A stretch of DNA of 64,000 nucleotides, from contig NZ_PKHX01000009.1 of assembly GCF_002848005.1 (NCBI RefSeq), forward strand, positions 1-64,000, in the 5' to 3' direction. The stretch is from Varibaculum cambriense. GTDB taxonomy: Bacteria; Actinomycetota; Actinomycetes; Actinomycetales; Actinomycetaceae. The number at the start of each line of letters is the position of its first letter. Position 1 is the stretch's first letter. This document shows, piece after piece, positions 46,634 to 53,521 of the stretch. The translations under genes and the position numbers were made by a program. The notes under the pieces were generated by a model. It had not been told where the DNA came from. It searched no databases and saw nothing but the letters and a program-made list of their open reading frames with translations.

Positions 46634-47308
46634 GTGCAAATAATGGATTTAACCGGGCAGCTGCAGGACTATCGCACCCTGGATAAGCTCCATAAACAGG
46701 TACACGGCGAGGTAGCAGCGGGAACGCGAGAAAACACGGCGCTCTTAGTGCAGTACTCCCCCACTTTCACGGTGGGACGCAATACTAAACCGGAAGATGT
46801 GCCTAATAAAGATGTACCGGTAATCGAAGTAAACCGGGGCGGTTCGGTTACTTGGCATGGCCCGGGGCAACTGGTTTGCTACCCGATAGTGAAACTGCCG
46901 CAGCCGCTAGATGTTATTCGCTTTATTCGCGCCGTGGAACAGGTAGTTATCGATACCCTAGAGCCCTACGGGATTCATGCGCAGCGGATTAACGGACGAG
47001 CCGGTGCCTGGGTACTAAAACCAGGAGAAATTGATAAGAAGATCGCCGCCATCGGGATCCATACTGCGCGGGGAGCTTCCATGCACGGTTTCGCCCTCAA
47101 CGTGAACCCCACTTTTAGTGATTTTGCCCGGATAATTCCCTGCGGCCTGGCCGATGCTTGGGTCACTTCCATGAGTGAACAAGGCTGCCACGAAACTGTA
47201 GCTTCTATGCGCGAGCCCGTAATCGCCGGGTTGCAGCGCATCTTAGACACCCCTTACTTTAGAGGTGAAGAAAACGAGCGAGAGGGCGAAGATGTCTACA
47301 CTTCCTGA
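46634..47308 (+). CDS. lipB: Octanoyl-(acyl-carrier-protein):protein octanoyltransferase
   Basis: Transfers octanoate from acyl carrier protein to lipoyl domains, the first step in lipoate attachment. The 224 residues contain [21 protein letters not shown], the lysine in [20 protein letters not shown] and the catalytic cysteine in IIPCGLAD. It starts with GTG at 46634. The lipA start lies 17 nt inside its end. It implies lipoylated complexes (such as pyruvate dehydrogenase or glycine cleavage) elsewhere in the genome, since Kgd here has no lipoyl domain. Confidence 0.95.
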   Translation: MQIMDLTGQLQDYRTLDKLHKQVHGEVAAGTRENTALLVQYSPTFTVGRNTKPEDVPNKDVPVIEVNRGGSVTWHGPGQLVCYPIVKLPQPLDVIRFIRAVEQVVIDTLEPYGIHAQRINGRAGAWVLKPGEIDKKIAAIGIHTARGASMHGFALNVNPTFSDFARIIPCGLADAWVTSMSEQGCHETVASMREPVIAGLQRILDTPYFRGEENEREGEDVYTS

Positions 47309-48308
47309 GGTGGGTGAGCGCAAATTATTGCGGGTAGAGGCCAGGAACTCCCTCAGCCCCATCGAAGACAAGCCGGAGTGGATAAAAACCAAGGTAGTTT
47401 CGGGTAAGAACTATATGGATATGCGGCACCTGGTACGCCGCTCCGGGTTAAACACCGTGTGCGCGGAAGCCAATTGTCCCAATATCTATGAATGTTGGCA
47501 GGACCGGGAAGCCACTTTTCTGATTGGCGGAGCGGTCTGTACCCGGCGCTGCGACTTTTGCGATATTGCCACCGGACGCCCCGGCGAATATGATCGGGAG
47601 GAACCGAGCCGAGTCGCGGACTCGGTTGCCGAACTAGGGCTCCGGTACGCGACGGTCACTGGAGTTTCCCGCGATGACCTACCCGATGGAGCCTCCTGGC
47701 TGTATGCGGAAACCGCGCGTCAGATTCACGCTAAATCCCCCAATACCGGGGTAGAACTGCTGGTAGATGACTTTCGAGGACACATTGGAGCCCTAGAGGA
47801 AGTGTTCTCATCCCGTCCCGAAGTATTCGGACACAACCTGGAAACCGTACCCCGGATTTTCCGGCAGATCCGCCCCGCCTTCCGTTATGAGCGTTCCCTG
47901 CAAGTATTAGAGGCCGCCTCGGATGCCGGTTTGATCACCAAATCGAACCTAATTTTAGGGATGGGAGAAACTCGCGAGGAAATCGAGGCCGCCCTGCGAG
48001 CCCTAAGAGATGCCAAAGTCGATATTATGACCATCACCCAATACTTGCGTCCCTCTCCCCTGCATCACCCCATTGATCGCTGGGTAAAGCCGGCCGAGTT
48101 CGTGGAACTGTCAAAATACGCCTATAGCCTGGGATTTTCGGCAGTAATGGCCGGTCCCTTAGTGCGTTCTTCCTACCGGGCAGGGCGGCTGTGGGCGCGC
48201 GCCATGCAGGCGAAAGGCCGCGAGCTCCCCGCTAATCTGGCGCAACTTGGTGAGGAAGGTACCGCGCGCCAAGAAGCCTCCGCGCTGCTAGCGTCCCGTA
48301 CTTCCTAA
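47292..48308 (+). CDS. lipA: Lipoyl synthase
   Basis: A radical SAM enzyme inserting two sulfurs into octanoyl groups. The ATG at 47292 follows GAGAGGGCGAAG, giving 338 residues; a GTG at 47265 is less likely. The auxiliary cluster motif [12 protein letters not shown] and the radical SAM motif CTRRCDFC are intact, and RSSYRAG near the C-terminus supplies the auxiliary-cluster serine. The last 45 nt of the gene reappear, mutated, at 49929 beyond the inserted cassette. A nested palindrome begins 14 nt after the stop. Confidence 0.95.
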   Translation: MSTLPEVGERKLLRVEARNSLSPIEDKPEWIKTKVVSGKNYMDMRHLVRRSGLNTVCAEANCPNIYECWQDREATFLIGGAVCTRRCDFCDIATGRPGEYDREEPSRVADSVAELGLRYATVTGVSRDDLPDGASWLYAETARQIHAKSPNTGVELLVDDFRGHIGALEEVFSSRPEVFGHNLETVPRIFRQIRPAFRYERSLQVLEAASDAGLITKSNLILGMGETREEIEAALRALRDAKVDIMTITQYLRPSPLHHPIDRWVKPAEFVELSKYAYSLGFSAVMAGPLVRSSYRAGRLWARAMQAKGRELPANLAQLGEEGTARQEASALLASRTS

Positions 48309-48563
48309 TATGCGTGAGTAGCGCAGGGAGTAAGTTTTCCCTCCCGCCCAAGAATTCGGAAAAAGACCGTAGGCATTTTCCGAATTCTTATGCCCACCGC
48401 ACCCACTCGGATAAAACTTACTCCCTGCTCCTTGCAAAAATTCCTCGCACGTTCCCGGAAGACTTATCTTACTGAGCTCTATACTGCTGGGCGGATACTT
48501 CCTTATACCCTTGCCCCGCAATAACTTTCCCCACGCTTGCGTTGCAGCAAGTTTAGCGGGGAG
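48264..48563. repeat. Long imperfect direct repeat, copy 1 (lipA tail to end of spacer)
   Basis: This 300-bp segment matches 49929-50205 (277 bp). Shared blocks are the lipA end (GCGCGCCAAGAAGCCTCCGC), the nested palindrome with altered stems, then CTGGGCGGATACTT, and GTTGCAGC with GTTTAGCGGGGAG at the end. The 1.4-kb cassette with the cupin and methyltransferase genes sits exactly between the two copies. Confidence 0.8.
48323..48428 (+). repeat. Nested palindromic element, copy A
   Basis: The outer stem 48323-48338 (GCAGGGAGTAAGTTTT) pairs perfectly with 48413-48428. The inner stem 48350-48363 (AAGAATTCGGAAAA) pairs with 48376-48389. Between outer and inner arms are CCCTCCCGCCC on the left and a 23-nt segment starting ATGCCCACC and ending ACTCGGAT on the right. 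It lies 14 nt after lipA. No T-run follows, so it is not a standard terminator, although it may act at the 3' end of the message. Confidence 0.85.
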
Positions 48564-48610
48564 CTTCCCGACCTGAAAGATAAAAGTAAAATATGTGATC
48601 GCTCTTTTAA

Positions 48611-48970
48611 CTAGCCGTTTCTTTGAGTTTGCGGTCTTGCCAGCATGTACAGCACCATTTTTGATGGTTTGATGGCTTTAACGGCATGCGGCAATCGGGT
48701 AGTGAAATGTACTAACCCACCAGGTAGTAGGGTTACTGTTTTACCCTCGGCGGTAATTTCAAGCTCACCTTCCAGGGTTTCGACAAGCACCGGCATCGCA
48801 GCCGTATGCTCGGAAAGTTCCTCGCCGGCATCGAAGGAAAATAGCACGACGTTGACGCCCTCTGCGCGCAGCAAGGTTTTTGAGACAGTTGAGCCTGCCG
48901 CATACTCGATTTCATTAGCTAGATTACTGATAAAGCCTAGGGCCGGGGATGCTGGAGTTTCAACGCTCAT
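48611..48970 (-). CDS. Small cupin-domain protein
   Basis: 119 residues forming one cupin barrel. The first motif region is FDAGEELSEHTAAMPVLVET followed by LEGELEIT, and the second is LLPGGLVHFTTRLPHAVKAI. Two histidines plus glutamates could bind a metal. Such single-domain cupins include metal sensors, isomerases and oxygenases; none can be chosen. It follows the methyltransferase gene by 33 nt on the same strand and is probably its operon partner. Confidence 0.82.
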   Translation of the reverse strand: MSVETPASPALGFISNLANEIEYAAGSTVSKTLLRAEGVNVVLFSFDAGEELSEHTAAMPVLVETLEGELEITAEGKTVTLLPGGLVHFTTRLPHAVKAIKPSKMVLYMLARPQTQRNG

Positions 48971-49003
48971 AACGGTTACCTTTCAGGTGATTAAGGAGAT
49001 AAA

Positions 49004-49807
49004 TTACTTGGATGGCTTCTTAGCTACTATCGCGATTCCGGTCAGGTGGTCGCGGTATTTGTTGAAAGTGGATCGCATCTGAAGAACTCGGGCTCGTAGG
49101 TCTTTATCCCGGATTAGGTTACGGATAATCCGGGCTACCCCCAAGAGGCCTTCATCAGTCAGGTTACGCCTGAGCGATAGTGACGCCATCGGTGCAAAAC
49201 CTCTCCATTCCACCTCAAAACCTGCATTCGTGAGTACCGCACGCCATTCATTCTCGGTCAGCGGACGCGCATTAGCTCGAATCGTGCGGGCTAATTGCTT
49301 GCGTAACCCATCAGCCAACTCTGGATCGATATCATTTGGGGTGAGCCCTAGCTCGTGGATGGCGTAACGACCCCCGGGTTTGAGGAGGCGGAATGCCTCG
49401 GCAGCTATTTCGGCTTTGGCTTTTTCACCTTGCATAGTCATCATCGCTTCCCCCACCACTACCTCAGCGCTTTCACTACTCAACCCGGTGTCTTGCGCTT
49501 TAGCATTAATGACCGTTCCGCCGTGGGGTTTGACGATGGCTTCCACCCGGGCGACTGCCGCCGGATCCTGATCGACACCAACATAAGAGGCTACGCCTTC
49601 GGTTACGATCAATTGCGCAGTACGACCCAGCCCGGGAGCGAACTCAATGATTTTCTTTCCCTGCATATTGGCTGCACTCAACATCCGTTTCGTCAGCTTC
49701 AACCCACCAGGACGAAGCACTCGCTTACCGGCACGAGCGAGCACCCAATATCCGGCAGCGGTACTGGTTGAACGATCAGATTGAGGCAAAGAAGACGCAT
49801 TTTCCAT
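49004..49807 (-). CDS. Class I SAM-dependent methyltransferase
   Basis: 267 residues with SAM motif I KIIEFAPGLGRTAQLIVTEG, YVGVDQDPAAVARVEA (acidic loop), the motif around VVVGEAMMTMQGEK, and LLKPGGRYAIHELGL. The N-terminal 40 residues (GYWVLARAGKRVLRPGGLKL) may cover the substrate. The substrate is unknown. The promoter ends 6 nt before the ATG, so the mRNA is probably leaderless, and an 18-bp palindrome lies in the promoter. The gene pair sits in a cassette flanked by direct repeats, suggesting acquisition. Confidence 0.85.
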   Translation of the reverse strand: MENASSLPQSDRSTSTAAGYWVLARAGKRVLRPGGLKLTKRMLSAANMQGKKIIEFAPGLGRTAQLIVTEGVASYVGVDQDPAAVARVEAIVKPHGGTVINAKAQDTGLSSESAEVVVGEAMMTMQGEKAKAEIAAEAFRLLKPGGRYAIHELGLTPNDIDPELADGLRKQLARTIRANARPLTENEWRAVLTNAGFEVEWRGFAPMASLSLRRNLTDEGLLGVARIIRNLIRDKDLRARVLQMRSTFNKYRDHLTGIAIVAKKPSK

Positions 49808-49813
49808 ATCAAA

Positions 49814-49843
49814 ATCCTAATTACTAAGGTGCACCTTAGTCAA
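49814..49843 (-). promoter_or_regulatory. Promoter with palindromic operator for the methyltransferase-cupin operon
   Basis: On the minus strand TTGACT (49843-49838) and TAGGAT (49819-49814) are 18 nt apart. The perfect palindrome ACTAAGGTGCACCTTAGT (49823-49840) fills most of the spacer and overlaps the -35 end. The ATG begins 6 nt after the -10. Operators in promoter spacers are typical of repressors and of MerR-type activators. The regulator is not identified in this window; the MntR-like protein at 24926 is only one candidate. Confidence 0.65.
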
Positions 49844-49928
49844 TCATTAGTAGCTTTCAAATTTGTAGCGGCCGCACCGAACCACCACAGCCTTCTTGGA
49901 ACTTAAATAACGTTTGGAAATGTGCAGG

Positions 49929-50205
49929 GCGCGCCAAGAAGCCTCCGCCCTGCTAGTGTCCCACTCTAAGTAGTAGGGCTGGGAGAATAGGTTTTTCCTC
50001 CTGCCCAAGTTGGGTTAAATCCTAGAGATTTAACCCAACTTATGCCCACCTAACCTACTCGGATAAAACCTATTCTCCCAGCAAACTTTTCAGCTATTAC
50101 AGCTCGTTTAGTCAGACGCTATCCTACTGGGCGGATACTTTCTTATAACCTTGCCTCAGCGATAACTTCTTCGCACGCTTACGTTGCAGCTTGTTTAGCG
50201 GGGAG
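49929..50205. repeat. Long imperfect direct repeat, copy 2
   Basis: Counterpart of 48264-48563. It begins with a mutated copy of the lipA tail (GCGCGCCAAGAAGCCTCCGC), which here has no gene in front, passes through nested palindrome copy B and ends GTTTAGCGGGGAG, where it merges with the outer arm of palindrome copy C. It marks the right border of the methyltransferase cassette. Confidence 0.8.
49978..50082 (+). repeat. Nested palindromic element, copy B
   Basis: The outer stem 49978-49995 (GCTGGGAGAATAGGTTTT) pairs with 50065-50082, 18 bp. The inner stem 50007-50021 (AAGTTGGGTTAAATC) pairs with 50027-50041, 15 bp, loop CTAGA. Stem sequences differ from copy A yet stay fully paired, while the joining segments are conserved: TCCTCCTGCCC (11 nt) and a 23-nt segment starting ATGCCCACC and ending ACTCGGAT. 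Same spacing as in copy A. Confidence 0.85.
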
Positions 50206-50365
50206 TAAGTTTTATCCGAGTGGACAGATCTTTCATCGCAAGCTCATAGCTTCGGATACCCGGCAGCAAAATAAGAAATCTATCAAGGCTTAGGGCATAA
50301 GAATTCGGAAAATGCCTGCGGTCTTTTTCCGAATTCTTGGGCGGGAGGAAAAACTTACTTCCCGC
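50198..50365 (-). repeat. Nested palindromic element, copy C (inverted, with insertion)
   Basis: Reads on the minus strand, as the menE-like gene does, whose stop codon lies in the outer arm. Outer arms 50198-50213 and 50350-50365 pair with one G-T wobble. Inner arms 50299-50312 and 50325-50338 are identical to copy A. The left segment is TCCTCCCGCCC. The right segment has ATGCCC and CCACTCGGAT, but its 7-nt centre is replaced by about 69 nt. Confidence 0.8.
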
Positions 50366-51917
50366 GACCTCCGTTACTTAAAGATTCTCTGAGGGTTTGG
50401 CGGGATAGTTTTCCGGCGCTGTTTAGGGGTAGGTTTTCTACTTGGATTATTTGCTTGGGGATTTTATAGGCGGCTAGTTTGCCTTTTAGGAACTGTTTCA
50501 CGTCCTCACTGGTGGCGGTTCCGGTGATTATTGCACAGACTCGCTGTCCCCAATACTCGTCCTCCAGGCCGATTACTGCAACCTGCCCGATACCGGGGAA
50601 AGTTGAGAGCGCGTCCTCGACCTGCGCGGGGAAAACGTGTTCCCCGCCGCTAATAATTACGTCACTTGCCCGCCCGCTCAGGCGCAGCAAACCGTCTTCA
50701 CCGATATAACCAATATCTCCGGTTTCGATCTGCCCGTCAATAGCACTCATGGCTATGCCTGGATAGTTGGTTTTGCATACGTGCGGGCCACCGATGGTGA
50801 TTTGTCCCTGAGCGCCTGCAGGCAGTGCTTTCCCTTCCTGGTCGCGTACCGTCACTTGGGAATAGGTGAAGGGACGCCCGGCGGCCTCGGGGTGCTGCAA
50901 AGATTCGTTTATCCCCAGGTAACAACCAGCCCCTCCGGTTTCGGTCATCCCCCACACTTGGATCGGACGCAGCTCAAGTTTTTCCATCCGCCGCGCTAAA
51001 GCTGCCGGTAGGGGCGCGCCTCCAATCAGAGGACGGCGCCAATGCGGGAAGGGATTTTCTTTCAGCGGCTTGCCGTTTTCTTTTTCGATAGCATCTAGCA
51101 TCCCGGTGAACATAGTGGGAACCGCGAACCCGATAGTGACTTGCTCGTCGCGAATAATCCGGGCGGCGGTAAGCGGAGAAAATCCGGCAATCACTACCAC
51201 TTTGCCGCCGTGACAAAAAATATCGTTAGTGGTGCCGTTAAACCCGCCGATATGGGACAAGGGCGCCAGCGCCAAACCGGTATCCGAGTTGCGGTAGTCA
51301 AAAGCGTCCCGATAGTTCGCCCACGCCCAATACATGGTTTCCCGAGAGTGTTCCACCCCCAGGGGACGCCCAGAAGTCCCGGAAGTATAGATGATTGCCG
51401 CCAGCTCTCCCTCGGCTACCGGGGCAATCTCGCCGGCTAGTTCCCCGGGAGAAAACGGTTGCTCCCGATGGGCAGCCATGAGCTGTTCATGCAGCTGATC
51501 CAGGTTTATGAATTGCGAATTATTTAGGGCGCACCCCGGGGGGGACGCTATTTCTGCGGCAACGGGGTCAGAGCTAGCTAACGGCAATTCCCCCTTTTGA
51601 TCGCTAAAGAGCAGGCGCGGGGCGCAGTCGGCCACCATCGCTCGTAAATCAGCAGGCGCGGCGGCTTTAGCCAGGGGAACGAACACCGCGCCCATCTGGT
51701 CACAGGCTATCCACAGCAACAGATGGTATTCACTGTTGGCACTGCAAATCGCTACCCGATCCCCGCTGCCTACCCCGCGTTCTTGCAGGTAAAGCAGTAA
51801 ATGTTGCGATAGCGACCAGGTATCGGACAATGAAAAATGCCCCCGGGGACCGGCCAGGCTTTGCGCATCGGGATGGTCAATCGCGGCTCTTTGAAAGTTT
51901 CTTATCGGTCTAATCAT
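50355..51917 (-). CDS. AMP-dependent acyl-CoA synthetase (ANL superfamily)
   Basis: 520 residues. Activates a carboxylic acid as an acyl adenylate and then CoA thioester. Core motifs are IIYTSGTSGRPLGVEHS (P-loop), WGMTETGGAGCYLG (A5), GDIGYIGEDGLLRLSGR (A7/A8) and the catalytic lysine in LPLNSAGKLSRQTL. It resembles MenE/FadD-type ligases, but no menaquinone genes are nearby, so the substrate is open. Its last codons and stop lie in the arm of palindrome copy C. There is no clear operon. Confidence 0.88.
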   Translation of the reverse strand: MIRPIRNFQRAAIDHPDAQSLAGPRGHFSLSDTWSLSQHLLLYLQERGVGSGDRVAICSANSEYHLLLWIACDQMGAVFVPLAKAAAPADLRAMVADCAPRLLFSDQKGELPLASSDPVAAEIASPPGCALNNSQFINLDQLHEQLMAAHREQPFSPGELAGEIAPVAEGELAAIIYTSGTSGRPLGVEHSRETMYWAWANYRDAFDYRNSDTGLALAPLSHIGGFNGTTNDIFCHGGKVVVIAGFSPLTAARIIRDEQVTIGFAVPTMFTGMLDAIEKENGKPLKENPFPHWRRPLIGGAPLPAALARRMEKLELRPIQVWGMTETGGAGCYLGINESLQHPEAAGRPFTYSQVTVRDQEGKALPAGAQGQITIGGPHVCKTNYPGIAMSAIDGQIETGDIGYIGEDGLLRLSGRASDVIISGGEHVFPAQVEDALSTFPGIGQVAVIGLEDEYWGQRVCAIITGTATSEDVKQFLKGKLAAYKIPKQIIQVENLPLNSAGKLSRQTLRESLSNGGRGK

Positions 51918-52054
51918 GACTTCCCCCGTTTAGCGTCCTCGGCTATATTACCCACCCAGTCACCTCTGCGAGTTAACCAGCAGGTAGGTTAAACTTAGCG
52001 GCAAGGAAACCGGGTACCCCGGTGGCGAAGGTAGCCGAGGATTTAGGAGAACTC

Positions 52055-52816
52055 ATGTCTGAAACTATTCAAAACCAGTTGGCACACCGCTCGGTGCGTC
52101 GTTTTGATTCTCGACCAATCTCGCCAGAGGTATTAGCACAGCTAAAAGAGGCTACCCGACGCACCGCCACCTCCTGCGGGGTGCAAATGGCTTCGATTAT
52201 TCAGGTGAATGATCCCGAAAAGAAGCGGCAGATTTCTCTGGTTTCTAAACAGGACTATATTGCCGATGCTCCGCAGCTGTGGATTTTTCTTACCGATCTG
52301 TACCGTTCCTACCGGATAGTGGAGGAAAAAGGCGAGCAGACCGCCAGTGTGCGCGGTATGGACGGTTTTTTCCAGGGCTTTACCGATGCGGTACTGATGG
52401 CGCAAAACTTGGTGAATGCCGCCGAATCCCTGGGGTTAGGCACCTGTTTCTTAGGGTCAATCTTGAACGATCCCGCACGGATGATTGAGATTTTGCAACT
52501 GCCGAAACTGACTTTCCCTGCCCTCGGGGTAATGTTTGGCTACCCGGGGCAACAGCCGCAGCTCAAGCCGCGAATGCCGATGGAGCTGCGCATGTTTGAG
52601 GACTCCTATAACTGTTTCGGGGGCTCCTATCTGGAGGAGTTCGCGGATTATGACCAGGAAATGACTACCTACTATGACACTCGGGCACACGGCCAGCGCT
52701 CGGATACTTTCACCGATAGCCTCACCCGAATCATGCTACGAGACGCTCCCCTGCGCCGCGGAATGCTAAATGCGGTGCGCGCCCAGGGCTTCGACCTCGT
52801 CCTCCAGCCCCGCTAA
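52055..52816 (+). CDS. NfsA/FRP-type flavin nitroreductase
   Basis: FMN-dependent NADPH oxidoreductase of 253 residues. AHRSVRRFDSRPISPEVLAQL is the family start; EAARR-like TRRTATSCGVQMASII follows, then GFTDAVLMAQNLVNAAESLG, LGTCFLGSI and ALGVMFGYPGQQPQLKPRMP. This resembles NfsA/flavin reductase P rather than the shorter NfnB type. AGGAG lies 5 nt before the ATG at 52055; an upstream in-frame GTG (52022) is weaker. The physiological electron acceptor is unknown. Confidence 0.88.
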   Translation: MSETIQNQLAHRSVRRFDSRPISPEVLAQLKEATRRTATSCGVQMASIIQVNDPEKKRQISLVSKQDYIADAPQLWIFLTDLYRSYRIVEEKGEQTASVRGMDGFFQGFTDAVLMAQNLVNAAESLGLGTCFLGSILNDPARMIEILQLPKLTFPALGVMFGYPGQQPQLKPRMPMELRMFEDSYNCFGGSYLEEFADYDQEMTTYYDTRAHGQRSDTFTDSLTRIMLRDAPLRRGMLNAVRAQGFDLVLQPR

Positions 52817-52909
52817 AGCTTAAATCAGCTATAACGCCTTGCAATTGCAGAGCTTCAATAGCATTATCGCCTACCGTTTAAGTCCCCATGCGGGAAAGGA
52901 AGTCTGCTC

Positions 52910-53143
52910 GTGTCCGAACCAGATAGTTTTCAAGTAGAGCTTAGGGGCTTTACGTTTGAGGTTGAAACATCCTCTCTTGGGTACTCTGTTTTTTGGCTAG
53001 ATTGCCCTGACGAAACCTACCCCTCTGGTTATAGTGCATTTCAGAGCAGAAGCAACCATGATTCAAGGAAACCAAATGCCCGTGAGGAGATTGTTCGCGA
53101 CATTGAAGATTGGCTTGAAACTGAGCTTAAAGATAGGTGCTAA
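52910..53143 (+). CDS. Small hypothetical protein
   Basis: 77 residues starting with GTG behind AAAGGAAG. The acidic sequence (FQVELRGFTFEVETSSLGYS, VFWLDCPDETYPSG, REEIVRDIEDWLETELKD) ends in a probable amphipathic helix. I recognise no family. It is AT-richer than its neighbours and is followed by the repeats at 53175-53374, so it may belong to an acquired segment. Confidence 0.55.
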   Translation: MSEPDSFQVELRGFTFEVETSSLGYSVFWLDCPDETYPSGYSAFQSRSNHDSRKPNAREEIVRDIEDWLETELKDRC

Positions 53144-53521
53144 CCGCACCTGACATTAACTGTGCTAGCAACTGCTCTAACTATAACATTGTTAGAGTAC
53201 GTTACAGTAGGCGTTACAGCTTCTTTATTCAATGCCAGCCGTAAGAACATTTCAAGGACTTTACCTGCAATTACAGATTGAATGGCAGCAAAACGGCTGT
53301 TAACAATAATCCCCCTCAAAGCGATTTACTCTAACTGTAACAATGTTAGAGTACGTTAAAGTAGGCGTTATAGCAGCCCCGCTGAAGTCGCAAGATAGAG
53401 CTTAGTTAGCACCTGGGGATCTTGGTTTAGGCAGCAATCTTAAATATCACTGCTAAAATCCAATTATTCTCATCTCTTAAAAACTCCCGTTAATAGGCGG
53501 GACATACCCCAGGACGCTCTA
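53144..53521. other. 378-bp intergenic region with two repeat copies
   Basis: No gene found. It contains two 46-bp repeats (listed separately) and, near 53499, a small CCCG/CGGG hairpin before the membrane-protein gene. A TAAAAT sequence at about 53453 could be a -10 for that gene, without a convincing -35. Confidence 0.5.
53175..53374. repeat. Pair of 46-bp direct repeats, each with an inverted repeat
   Basis: Copy 1 is 53175-53220 and copy 2 is 53329-53374, 154 bp apart and 42 of 46 bases identical. Each begins CTCTAAC, has GTTAGAG 9 nt later as its reverse complement, and continues with phased units GTTAGAG, GTTACAG/GTTAAAG and GTTACAG/GTTATAG about 10-12 bp apart. The array looks like protein-binding sites or a decayed element. 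No gene of known mobile type is near. Confidence 0.6.

Noticed and set aside
48288..48521. Minus-strand frame of 77 codons over palindrome copy A
   Set aside because: It crosses the lipA end and the nested palindrome, and copy B does not preserve it, so it is unlikely to be coding.
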